A stretch of DNA of 48,568 nucleotides, taken from contig SECP01000063.1 in assembly GCA_004193285.1 (NCBI GenBank), positions 1 through 48,568 of the forward strand, written 5' to 3'. Of this stretch, positions 33,771 to 42,048 are shown piece by piece. Each line of letters opens with the position of its first letter. Positions within the stretch are counted from its first letter, which is position 1. Position numbers and translations under genes: made by a program. The notes below the pieces were generated by a model. The model was not told where the DNA came from, searched no databases, and was given only the letters and a program-made list of their open reading frames with translations. Source of the DNA: Myxococcales bacterium (GTDB lineage: Bacteria; Myxococcota_A; Polyangia; Polyangiales; Polyangiaceae).

Positions 33771-34961
33771 ATGCGCCCCAACTCGTCGTCACCGGACGGC
33801 GGAGCCGATTTGTCCAAGCCCCACCGCTCATCGCATCCTTCGGTTCGTGTCGCCGGCCGCTTCGGCCCTTGGCGGGCGGCCGCCATTGTCCTTGGGCTGC
33901 TCACCAGCGTGGGCTGTAGCGATACCGGCACCGAGGGCGGCGGATCGCCTTCGCAGGGAGGCGCAAGCGGCAGCAGCTCCGGCGCTGCCAGTGGCGGTAC
34001 CGGTGGTGGCTCCGGCGCGTCGAGCTCGGCAGGCGCGGTCAGCGTGAGCGGCGCTGCGGGCAGCAGCAGCGGTGGCTCGGCCGGCGCAGCGGGTAGCGCA
34101 GGAGTGAGCGGATTTTCCAACGGCGGCACTGCGGGCGGCGGCAGCGGCGCTGGCGGCGCGAGTGGTGGAAGTGGCGGAGCTGGTGGCTCGAGCTCGACTG
34201 CGGGCGCAGGCGGAGGGTCGACCGTTCCCACTAAGTCCGCAGGTTGCGATCAGGCGCGCACCCTTCAAGACGGAGACCACACGCTTCAGAGCGGCGGCGC
34301 TGAGCGAACGTACACGCTCCGGGTCCCGGCAGACTACGACAATAGCCGCCCTTATCGGCTGATACTGGGCTTCCACGGCGCGAACAACACCTCCAAGGAC
34401 GTCGCGCCCTCGTACTTCGGCCTTTGGGAGCTCGCGGGCGGCAGCACCATCTTTGCGGCTCCGAACGCGGTGAACAAACTGTGGAACGGCACCACAGATA
34501 CGGCCATGGTGACTGATTTGCTCACCACGCTCGAGAAAGACCTGTGCATCGATACGTCCCGCGTCGAGCTCGAAGGCTTCAGCCAGGGCGGGGCGATGGT
34601 GTGGACGCTGGCGTGCGCGCTTCCCGGTAAGTTTCGGGCTGCGGTCGTTCACTCCGGCGGTGGGCTCGCGATGCCGAAGACGTGCGAGCCAATTCCGTTT
34701 TTCTCCACGCTCGGTCACGACGGAAGCGGGCAGGGCATGAGCAGCGACTTCTTCGCGATGGTCAACGGTTGCATGGTCGAGTCGTTGCCGGAGGCGCCCA
34801 CCGGCGGCCACGCCTGTACCAACTACAAGGGTTGTGACGACGGTTTTCCCACTCGCTGGTGCGCCTACGACGGCGGCCACACCCCCGCCCCCACCGACAG
34901 CGGCCAAAACGGCAAGTCGTGGGTCCCCCAAGAGGTTTGGGGTTTCTTGAAGCAGTTTTGA
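33771..34961 (+). CDS. PHB-depolymerase/feruloyl-esterase-like lipoprotein
   Basis: Predicted secreted alpha/beta hydrolase of the esterase-PHB depolymerase (LpqC, CE1-like) group. A long basic N terminus is followed by a hydrophobic core ending LLTSVGC; a Gly/Ser-rich linker of about 100 residues leads to the catalytic domain. That contains YTLRVPADYDNSRPYRLILG, the oxyanion region FHGANN, the nucleophile elbow GFSQG (Ser271) and a C-terminal YDGGHTP with the likely catalytic His370. Substrates may be polyesters or feruloyl-type esters. ATG 33771 is used; TTG 33810 would give a shorter, more usual signal peptide. Confidence 0.9.
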   Translation: MRPNSSSPDGGADLSKPHRSSHPSVRVAGRFGPWRAAAIVLGLLTSVGCSDTGTEGGGSPSQGGASGSSSGAASGGTGGGSGASSSAGAVSVSGAAGSSSGGSAGAAGSAGVSGFSNGGTAGGGSGAGGASGGSGGAGGSSSTAGAGGGSTVPTKSAGCDQARTLQDGDHTLQSGGAERTYTLRVPADYDNSRPYRLILGFHGANNTSKDVAPSYFGLWELAGGSTIFAAPNAVNKLWNGTTDTAMVTDLLTTLEKDLCIDTSRVELEGFSQGGAMVWTLACALPGKFRAAVVHSGGGLAMPKTCEPIPFFSTLGHDGSGQGMSSDFFAMVNGCMVESLPEAPTGGHACTNYKGCDDGFPTRWCAYDGGHTPAPTDSGQNGKSWVPQEVWGFLKQF

Positions 34962-35094
34962 CACCGCCATGGCCTGGAATTTCTTGATGCCTATCGGTAC
35001 TTGCGCGTGGTTCGCCGGCCGAGCGAACGAACATCAGCGCCGAATGGGTTCGCGTGACAAACGCCGTCGGCTCGCGGCAACTCCTGAGGTTCCC

Positions 35095-36927
35095 ATGCAG
35101 CCGGACTCATCGCCCGTGTGCGCTCACTCTCCCCGCGACATCCTGAAAAGTGAGAGCGTTGGGTACCCCCAGTCGCACTTGCTAGCGCGGCTCGGCTCGG
35201 GCCGAGCGTTAGGCGCCCTGATGGCGCTCGTCTCTTCGCTCGCGTTTGGCTGCTCGAGCCCTGAGTCGAGCCCGATGGCCATGGCTCCAGGCGCGGGAGG
35301 CGCAAACGGAGCGGCCGGGTCCGGCAGCTCCACGTCCGGAGTCGGCGCAGGCGTCGGTGAGGATCCCTACGCGATCCCGCCCAACCCGCCGGCAGCCGTC
35401 CTGACTCCGACCCCCCGCCTCGCACGCTTGAGCCGCCAGCAGTGGGCCAACGCGGTGCGTGACCTGCTCAAGCTCACGGACATCGCAGACGTCGAGAATG
35501 GCGTCTCCGGCGACGCGCTCATCCACTTCGATACCGAGGCGGACGCGCTGTTCGTGACGGAGCAGCTGCGGCAACAGCTCGCGGTGGCTTCGGAGAAGCT
35601 CGCGCAAAAGGTGGTCGGCAGCGACGCCGCGCTCGCCGCTCTCGTCCCCCCTGGCGCGCCCACGGACGCCGCCGGCAAAGGTCGGGCCTTCATCGTGAGC
35701 TTCGGTCGCCGCGCCTTCCGCCGCCCGTTGACCGAGGCCGAGATCACGAACCATGTGGCTCTGTTCAATCAGGGGCCCACGCTCGCCCCGGGGACGGAAG
35801 CGTTCAAGGCGGGAGCCGCGCTCGTCATCGAGGCAATGCTGCAGTCGCCGTACTTCCTCTACCGGACGGAGCTCGGCGCGGCCAGCACCGGCAGCGCCAA
35901 AGTGCCGCTCGACAGCCACGAGGTGGCCGCCAAGCTCGCGCTGGCGCTCACCAATACCATCCCGGACGAAGCGTTGTTTGCGGCCGCGGACGCAGGGAAG
36001 CTGAACACGCCCGCGGACGTTGCGGAGCAAGCGAAGCGGCTGCTCGAGTCCTCGCGCGGGACGGACGGGCTGAGCAACTTCAACTTCCAGGTCTACCGCC
36101 TCGGTACGTACGACGGCATCCAGCGGGACCCGACGATGTTCCCCGACTTCAAGGCGGGCGCCCCCGCGACCATGCGCCGTGAGGTGCTCCAGTTCATCGA
36201 CTGGATCTTCTCCTCCGGTAAGGGCGTGAAGGACTTTTACACCTCGCCGGTTGGCTTCGTGAACGCCTCCAACGCGCCGCTTTACGGCCTGAACGGGACT
36301 ACCTACACCAGCGATGACCTGGTGCAGGTCGAGCTGGACCCGAGCCAGCGCGCAGGCATCCTGACCCAGCCCGGCTTCCTCGCGTCTTATGCGAAGGGCG
36401 CGGATCCGGACATCATTCATCGCGGCGTCTTCATCGCGACGCGCCTGCTCTGCATCGATTTGCCGCCGCCGGACCCCCGCGCGACCGCGCTCATCGACCT
36501 GCAGCCCAACATGACCAACCGCGAGCGGGTGGAGATGACCACCGGCAAGGGCACCTGCGGCCAGGCGTGCCACGCCGCGCTCCTCAACCCACTGGGTTAC
36601 GCATTCGAGAACTACGACGCGATTGGTAAGTACCGCACCGTGGACCACGGCAAGCCGATCGACTCGGCGGACACCTACACTCTGGATGGCGAGGTGAAGT
36701 CGTTCACCAACGGGGTGGAGCTGTCGCACGCGCTCGCGGAGGCCAAGCAGCTGCATCACTGCTACGTCGAGAACATGATGACGTACCTGCACGGGCGCCC
36801 CCTTCAGCCGGAAGAGGATACCGTCACCGATTACTACGCACGGCTCTCACGAGCCGGGAAGATCTCCCTCCACGATCTAGAGCTCGCGGTCGTGACCAGC
36901 GAAGCGTTCTTGAACCGTTTGCCCTGA
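35095..36927 (+). CDS. DUF1592/DUF1588-type lipoprotein with CX3CH motif
   Basis: A member of the planctomycete/myxobacterial DUF1587-1592-1588-1595-1585 family. I choose ATG 35095 (610 residues) because TGAGG lies five bases upstream and a lipoprotein signal follows (lipobox AFGC). The order seen is RLSRQQWANAVRDLL at about 112, FGRRAFRRPLTEAEI at about 202, the signature EAMLQSPYFLYRTELG at about 246, then the DUF1588 part with NPLGYAFENYDAIGKYR and a C-terminal helix LHHCYVENMMTYLHG. Relatives often carry CxxCH at the DUF1588 site; here it reads CGQACH (Cys488, Cys492, His493), a CX3CH variant. It is 10 bp upstream of the DUF1552 gene, its regular partner. Confidence 0.93.
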   Translation: MQPDSSPVCAHSPRDILKSESVGYPQSHLLARLGSGRALGALMALVSSLAFGCSSPESSPMAMAPGAGGANGAAGSGSSTSGVGAGVGEDPYAIPPNPPAAVLTPTPRLARLSRQQWANAVRDLLKLTDIADVENGVSGDALIHFDTEADALFVTEQLRQQLAVASEKLAQKVVGSDAALAALVPPGAPTDAAGKGRAFIVSFGRRAFRRPLTEAEITNHVALFNQGPTLAPGTEAFKAGAALVIEAMLQSPYFLYRTELGAASTGSAKVPLDSHEVAAKLALALTNTIPDEALFAAADAGKLNTPADVAEQAKRLLESSRGTDGLSNFNFQVYRLGTYDGIQRDPTMFPDFKAGAPATMRREVLQFIDWIFSSGKGVKDFYTSPVGFVNASNAPLYGLNGTTYTSDDLVQVELDPSQRAGILTQPGFLASYAKGADPDIIHRGVFIATRLLCIDLPPPDPRATALIDLQPNMTNRERVEMTTGKGTCGQACHAALLNPLGYAFENYDAIGKYRTVDHGKPIDSADTYTLDGEVKSFTNGVELSHALAEAKQLHHCYVENMMTYLHGRPLQPEEDTVTDYYARLSRAGKISLHDLELAVVTSEAFLNRLP

Positions 36928-36937
36928 CCGAGCCGCC

Positions 36938-38404
36938 ATGAAGAAACACGAATCAAGCGCTCCTCAAGTGAATCGGCGCCTCATTCTCCGCGGTGCCGGC
37001 GGCCTCATGCTCGGCCTGCCCCTGCTCGAGTCGCTCATGCCTCGCAACGTGAAGGCGCAGGACATGACGGACTCACCGTTCGTCCTCATCCTCGTCAGCG
37101 ACAACGGCGTCGTGCAGTCCGGGGTGACCCTGGGCGGCGCGCCGGAGGCGGAGCGGTTCTGGCCGAGCGCCAACGGCAGCCTGACCAAGGCCAGCCTCCT
37201 CGCGGACAAGACCTCGCGAGCGACGGGCGAGCTCGCGGACTACGCCGAGCGGCTGCTCATCGTGAAGGGCGTCAACCTGCCCTACAGCTCGAACGGTTGC
37301 TCCCACTCCGCCGCGGACGCGCAGATCCTCACCGCGGCGAAGATCACGTCCGGCGGAACGAACTGCCTGGCGCAGGGCATCTCGCTCGACACCGCCATCG
37401 CCAAAGCGAAGAACCCGGCCGGGCGCGACCCGCTGGCTCTGCACGCGGGCATGTTCGCGCCCGGTGGAACCGGCTTCGACATTCCCGGCTACGTCTCCTA
37501 CGTCACGCCCAAGCAGCCGCGCGTCTACATCGACTCTCCGTACAAGGCTTACCAGCAGATCATCGGCGTCGTCGGCAATGGCGGCACCGCCAACCCTGCG
37601 GAGACGGCCGCGCTCGAGCTCCGGGGCAAGCGGAGCAAGAGCATCAACGACCTACTCCGTCCCCAAATTCAGGACCTGCTCCGGCGCACGGACCTGAGCA
37701 AGGGGGACGTGGAGCGACTCAACCAACACCTCACCGCCATTCGCGACATCGAGGTGAAGATGGGAACGACCAACTTCACCATTCCCGACGCGAGCATCGC
37801 GACGATGAAGCAGCTCGAGCCCAAGCCGTACGAGCAGGCGACGCGCGAGCAGGCGGTCCGGCTCCACCTGGACCTCTTGGCCTTCGCGGTAGCATCGGGC
37901 TACACGCGCGTCGGCGTCCTGAAGATCGGCGACCGCATCGACGATCATCAGTACACGATCAACGGGCAAACCTTCAAATTCCACGACGCCTCTCATCGCA
38001 CCATGGCCAACGCAGTGGACCTCTGCAGCGCCGTGGACCGCCTGATGATGAATCACTACAAGTACCTGCTGGACACGCTCTCCAGCTACGAGACGCCGAC
38101 CGGTTCGCTCTTCGACCAAGGCGTTTCTATCTGGTGCAACCAGTGCGCGACCGGCGCCCACTCCTTCAGCAACGTGCCGTGGATCCTCGGGGGCACCGCC
38201 AACGGCTACTTCAAGAAGGGCCAGTTCATCACGGTGGGCACGGGGCAGATGCCCGGCGGCAGCCAAGACGGAAAGGGTGGGGACGGCTCCATCTCCGGCG
38301 TGAACAAGATGCTGAACACCGTGCTCACGGCCGCGGGCGTGCCGACCGATAACTTCGGAGATCCCTCGCTCCCCAAGGGGCTCTTCTCCGAGCTCGTCGC
38401 CTGA
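36938..38404 (+). CDS. DUF1552 protein with Tat-like signal
   Basis: A 488-residue DUF1552 protein, commonly encoded next to a DUF1592 gene. The N terminus NRRLILRGAGGLMLGLPLLE has the twin Arg followed by a hydrophobic core, as in Tat signal peptides, so the protein is probably exported folded, perhaps with a cofactor. Family stretches include VKGVNLPYSSNGCSHSAAD, RGKRSKSINDLL, and SIWCNQCATGAHSFSNVPWI near the C terminus. The biochemical function of DUF1552 is unknown; an enzymatic, possibly metal-dependent role is inference. It ends only bases before the MopE-like gene. Confidence 0.93.
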   Translation: MKKHESSAPQVNRRLILRGAGGLMLGLPLLESLMPRNVKAQDMTDSPFVLILVSDNGVVQSGVTLGGAPEAERFWPSANGSLTKASLLADKTSRATGELADYAERLLIVKGVNLPYSSNGCSHSAADAQILTAAKITSGGTNCLAQGISLDTAIAKAKNPAGRDPLALHAGMFAPGGTGFDIPGYVSYVTPKQPRVYIDSPYKAYQQIIGVVGNGGTANPAETAALELRGKRSKSINDLLRPQIQDLLRRTDLSKGDVERLNQHLTAIRDIEVKMGTTNFTIPDASIATMKQLEPKPYEQATREQAVRLHLDLLAFAVASGYTRVGVLKIGDRIDDHQYTINGQTFKFHDASHRTMANAVDLCSAVDRLMMNHYKYLLDTLSSYETPTGSLFDQGVSIWCNQCATGAHSFSNVPWILGGTANGYFKKGQFITVGTGQMPGGSQDGKGGDGSISGVNKMLNTVLTAAGVPTDNFGDPSLPKGLFSELVA

Positions 38405-38454
38405 GAGGACGAGAACCCTCGCTGCGGTGGGTCTCGCTGGCGCTCCTGTCGAGC

Positions 38455-39690
38455 GTGCTCCTCGGGGCGCGCCCGGCGGGCGCTCGCGCGCGGGGCATCG
38501 CGATCGATAGTTGTAGCGGCTGCCACGGCAACCCGGAGGCTGCGCCGCCGAAGCTGACCGTGACCGCCAACCCTGCCGATTTCGGCCCCGGCGATTCGGT
38601 CAGGCTCACGCTCCAGCTGAGCTCAGCGTCGATCGCGGTGGGGGGCCTTTACGTCACGACGAGCAACGTCGGAACGCTGCGCTCGCCGCCCGGCTCTCGT
38701 CTCGCACCGCAAGGCCAAGGGCTGGCTCACACCGCGCCCTACCCGGCCGTCGCGGGCGTGGTCACCTTCGAGGTGGACTGGCAGGCGCCCCCGGTACCCG
38801 GAGCGGTTCGGCTGTCGGTCGCGGCGCTGGCTGGGAACGGCAACGGTGCGTCCACCGGTGATGCTCCCGTCCTGCGCGAATTCGATTGGACCTTCGGGTG
38901 TGAGAGCGTCACCTCCTCGATCGACCTGGATCGCGACGGCTACGGGGCGAAGGCGCTCGGTACTCGGCTGCACTGCGCGGGGGAGCCTGCACCTACCGGC
39001 TTCGCCGACCTCGACGGCGACTGCGACGAAAACGACGAGAAGGCGCACCCTGGCGGCACCGAAGTCTGCAATCGCAAGGACGACGATTGCGACGGGCTCG
39101 TAGACGAGGACGTGCTGCCCGTGACGCTCTGGCCGGATGCGGACGGAGACGGCTTCTATTCGACTCAGACCGGAGTGTCGAAGCTGGGCTGCGGTGACGT
39201 GCGGGGGTACGCGGCCGCGGGGGGCGACTGTGACGACCTCGACGCCGAGATTCACCCGAACGCAGACGAAACGTGCAACGCGAGAGACGACGACTGCGAC
39301 GGAGACGTCGATGAGCGGGTACGTCCTCAATGTGGCACCGGGTGGTGCAACCGTTACAGCTCCACCTGCGACGTGCGCGACTGCCGGCCCGGTGAGCCCC
39401 GTGCCGAGACTTGCAATGCTTTCGACGACGACTGCGACGGCGAGCTCGACAACGGCGCGTGCGTCGCCTCGCCGTGCGGCGGCGGCGAGTGTGGAGGTAG
39501 CGCAGGCAGCGCGCCCAGCGCACCCAGCGCGGCCGGCAGCAGTGGGGCCGAGCCGTTGCCGGCGGGGGGCGCCTCGAGCCACGAGCCGCCGAGCTCCCCG
39601 GGATGCTCGCTGGCTAGTCAGCACGCGGGGTGGGCAGGAGGACTGGCGGTCGTGCTTGCGTCGCTGGGTCTCCTCCGCCGGAAGCGGTAA
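38455..39690 (+). CDS. MopE-like metal-binding repeat protein with MYXO-CTERM-type anchor
   Basis: A surface protein with a CSGCHG (CxxCH, heme-type) motif shortly after the N terminus, a beta domain of about 110 residues resembling choice-of-anchor V modules, three MopE-type acidic metal-binding repeats (CNRKDDDCDGLVDE, CNARDDDCDGDVDE, CNAFDDDCDGELDN), a Gly/Ser/Pro linker and a C-terminal sorting tail (GCS, hydrophobic segment, RRKR) of the MYXO-CTERM kind. GTG 38455 would cut a signal peptide in half: the frame upstream encodes LRWVSLALLSSVLLGARPA with no ATG, GTG or TTG, so a CTG start at 38401-38422 is possible. It closes the DUF1592-DUF1552 operon. Confidence 0.85.
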   Translation: MLLGARPAGARARGIAIDSCSGCHGNPEAAPPKLTVTANPADFGPGDSVRLTLQLSSASIAVGGLYVTTSNVGTLRSPPGSRLAPQGQGLAHTAPYPAVAGVVTFEVDWQAPPVPGAVRLSVAALAGNGNGASTGDAPVLREFDWTFGCESVTSSIDLDRDGYGAKALGTRLHCAGEPAPTGFADLDGDCDENDEKAHPGGTEVCNRKDDDCDGLVDEDVLPVTLWPDADGDGFYSTQTGVSKLGCGDVRGYAAAGGDCDDLDAEIHPNADETCNARDDDCDGDVDERVRPQCGTGWCNRYSSTCDVRDCRPGEPRAETCNAFDDDCDGELDNGACVASPCGGGECGGSAGSAPSAPSAAGSSGAEPLPAGGASSHEPPSSPGCSLASQHAGWAGGLAVVLASLGLLRRKR

Positions 39691-39820
39691 CACTGCGGAG
39701 GTTGATTACTCGGGCGCAGAGCGGCCCCCACTGTAGGCGTGTCCGAGCGTCTCACGATCTTCGCAAGTTGAGGCAGCATCTCATGCAACGAAGGGGCGCG
39801 CCGTTCAGTCAGGCGAGTGC

Positions 39821-41026
39821 ATGAATAAGCCGCTGTCTTCCGAAGTACCGCCGAGCCTGGGCGCCGGCTCGATGCCCACCGTCCTGTTCGTGGATGACGA
39901 GCCCCACGTGACCGCCAATTTCAGGATCATGTTCCGCAAGGAACCCTTCAAGGTCCTCGTCGCCAACTCGGGCGCCCAAGCTCTCGAGCTGATGGCCACC
40001 TCTCCCGTGGACATCGTCGTCTCCGACGAGCAAATGCCCGACATGCCGGGCTCCGTGCTCCTGGCGGAAGCGCGCCGCCTGTATCCGGAGACCGTCCGCG
40101 TCATCCTCACCGGCGAAGCGAGCTTGGACGCCGCCATTGCGGCCATCAACCACGCGGGGATCTTTCGCTTCTTGCGGAAGCCTTGCGCGGCCGAGGAGCT
40201 CCTCGCGTGCTTGAGGGAAGCGGCTCACGCTCGCGAGGCGCAGCGTCGCGCCGCAGCGGTGGAGCAGGATACCGGCGTGCGGCGTCATCTGTCCAAGAGC
40301 TTCGCGCTAGCGCTGGAGGCTCTGTTCGTGGTGGCTCAACCCGTGATCTCTATCTCCCAGCGCGGCGTGTTCGCGTACGAGATCTTGGCGCGCACCCGGG
40401 AGCCCAGCGTACCGCACGCCGGCGCGTTCTTCGCGGCCGCGGAAGAGCTCGGCCGAGTGCGCGAGCTGGACCGCGCCATCCGCAAAAAGATAGCGGAGAT
40501 TCTGCCGCAACTGCCGGAAGGCAGCGATCTGCTCATCAACCTCCATCCTGATTCGCTGGATGACCCGGAGCTACTCGCGGAAGACTCGCCGCTGCTGCCC
40601 TACGCAGCCCGCATCATCTACGAAATCACCGAGCGCAGCGATCTGCACAGCCTGGAGAACGCGCGCGCGCAGGTGACCCGCATGCGAGCGTTGGGCTATC
40701 GCATCGCCGTGGACGACCTCGGCGCCGGCTACGCGGGGCTCAGCAGCATCGCGCTCCTGCAGCCCGAAATCGTGAAGATCGACATGGGGCTCGTGCGAGG
40801 AGTGGATACGTCCGCCACGCAAGCCGCGCTCATCTCCAGCGTCATCGCTCTCTGCGCCAAGCTCGACATCCTCGTCATCGCAGAAGGAGTGGAGACCGCG
40901 GCGGAGCTCGCGCGCCTGATGGAGCTCGAGTGCGACCTGCTTCAGGGCTACTACTTCGCGCGACCGGCAGCGCCGTTCTGCGACGTTACCTGGCGAGACG
41001 CTTCCGGCGACTCCAGCCAGCGCTGA
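39821..41026 (+). CDS. Response regulator with EAL c-di-GMP phosphodiesterase domain
   Basis: A 401-residue cytoplasmic regulator. The receiver domain (about 19-135) has Asp25-Asp26, the phosphoacceptor Asp69 in VVSDEQMP and Lys120. The EAL domain (about 155-390) reads EILAR instead of EALxR, but the metal and catalytic positions remain: Glu187, Asn240, Glu268, Asp298-Asp299 (DDLGAGY), Lys319, Glu355 (EGVET) and Gln375. It is likely an active phosphodiesterase whose activity depends on phosphorylation. With the nearby H-NOX and kinase genes it may form a gas-to-c-di-GMP pathway. Its last 76 bases overlap a gene on the other strand. Confidence 0.93.
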   Translation: MNKPLSSEVPPSLGAGSMPTVLFVDDEPHVTANFRIMFRKEPFKVLVANSGAQALELMATSPVDIVVSDEQMPDMPGSVLLAEARRLYPETVRVILTGEASLDAAIAAINHAGIFRFLRKPCAAEELLACLREAAHAREAQRRAAAVEQDTGVRRHLSKSFALALEALFVVAQPVISISQRGVFAYEILARTREPSVPHAGAFFAAAEELGRVRELDRAIRKKIAEILPQLPEGSDLLINLHPDSLDDPELLAEDSPLLPYAARIIYEITERSDLHSLENARAQVTRMRALGYRIAVDDLGAGYAGLSSIALLQPEIVKIDMGLVRGVDTSATQAALISSVIALCAKLDILVIAEGVETAAELARLMELECDLLQGYYFARPAAPFCDVTWRDASGDSSQR

Positions 41027-41427
41027 GCGTCCAGCGCGTCGTCGAACTGCGCCGTGGACATCTGAACGTCCCCCAGCTTCTCTACGACGCGAGTTACCCC
41101 GAGCTGCGCGAATACGTTGCTCGGGAGCACCACCGCCATCGCCCGCATACCAGCGGCCACCGCGCGCGGCGCCCATACTTCATTCGTCCAGTCGCGATCT
41201 TCGGCGATGAGGGAGCGGATGCGGCTCACGTCCGCCAGCACCCGGTCCACCCCATGGCGGGAGACGAGCTCCAAGACCCGCTCCATGCGGCCCCGGTACT
41301 CGTCACCCTTCAAGAACCCGGACCAAGTGTTGATCATGGCGGAGAGCGCCGGGACCAGCTCTATCTTGAGGTGCTGGTCCTCGAACAGCAGCTCGCGCCG
41401 GTAGCCGCGAGACGCGATGTATCCCAT
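40951..41427 (-). CDS. STAS/SpoIIAA-like protein
   Basis: A 158-residue cytoplasmic protein with the pattern of the STAS/SEC14-like family: INTWSGFLKGDEYRGRMERV in the N-terminal third, VDRVLADVSRIRSLIAEDRD with the strand-turn expected at the STAS phosphorylation region, then WTNEVWAPRAVAAGMRAMAV and VFAQLGVTRVVEKL. Such proteins are often found in signalling loci of Bacteroidetes and myxobacteria. The gene is convergent with the REC-EAL gene and overlaps its 3' end by 76 bases, while its start faces the H-NOX gene 75 bp away. Confidence 0.85.
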   Translation of the reverse strand: MGYIASRGYRRELLFEDQHLKIELVPALSAMINTWSGFLKGDEYRGRMERVLELVSRHGVDRVLADVSRIRSLIAEDRDWTNEVWAPRAVAAGMRAMAVVLPSNVFAQLGVTRVVEKLGDVQMSTAQFDDALDAQRWLESPEASRQVTSQNGAAGRAK

Positions 41428-41502
41428 GAAAAAGCGCTACGGAGCGCCGCCCCCGCCTCTTAAGGGGCGAGGCAGGAAGGCCGCTTGGATCCTCGAGCCG
41501 CG

Positions 41503-42048
41503 ATGAAGGGCATCATCTTCAATTTGCTGGAGGATTTCATCGTAGACGGCTGGGGCGAGGAGCGCTTCGAGCAGATCATGACCGGCTGCCCGCTGCACAC
41601 GAGCAGCGCGTTCGTCGGCCCTGGCACCTACCCGGACTCGGATCTGTTCGCGATCGTCGAGCGGACCACGGCCGAGCTCGGTATCGACACCCCCACCGCC
41701 CTGCGCGCGTTCGGCCGCTACGCCATGCCCCGGCTCGCGGCCAGATTCGACGTATTCGTCCGGGACCATCGGCACCCGAAGAGCTTTTTGTGCACGGTGG
41801 ACGGCATCATTCACGTGGAGGTGCGCAAGCTGTTCGAGCACGCGGAGCCGCCTCGCATCTGGTTCGAGGACCCGTCGCCCGACAAGCTCGTTCTGCACTA
41901 CCACTCCAAGCGCAAGCTGTGCGCTCTCTTCGAGGGGCTGCTGGACGGCACCGCCGATTACTTTTCGGTGCCCCTCACCCGCGAACAGACCGCGTGCATG
42001 AGCGATGGCGCGCCGAGCTGCGACTTTTTACTGAAGTTCTCTCGATGA
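41503..42048 (+). CDS. H-NOX heme-nitric oxide sensor
   Basis: A 181-residue heme-based gas sensor of the H-NOX (HNOB) family. It starts MKGIIFNLLEDFIVDGWG, the family opening. The proximal heme ligand is His104 in GIIHVEVRKLF, and the porphyrin-binding YxSxR motif is present as Tyr133, Ser135 and Arg137 (YHSKR). Cys139, Cys165 and Cys173 lie where some H-NOX proteins carry a zinc or redox cysteine cluster. The distal pocket has no obvious tyrosine, so NO rather than oxygen is the likelier ligand (inference). The stop overlaps the histidine kinase start by four bases, implying direct partnership. Confidence 0.93.
   Translation: MKGIIFNLLEDFIVDGWGEERFEQIMTGCPLHTSSAFVGPGTYPDSDLFAIVERTTAELGIDTPTALRAFGRYAMPRLAARFDVFVRDHRHPKSFLCTVDGIIHVEVRKLFEHAEPPRIWFEDPSPDKLVLHYHSKRKLCALFEGLLDGTADYFSVPLTREQTACMSDGAPSCDFLLKFSR

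Noticed and set aside
35209..36792. A 527-codon minus-strand frame inside the DUF1592 gene
   Set aside because: Shadow of a gene with clear family motifs; no independent evidence.
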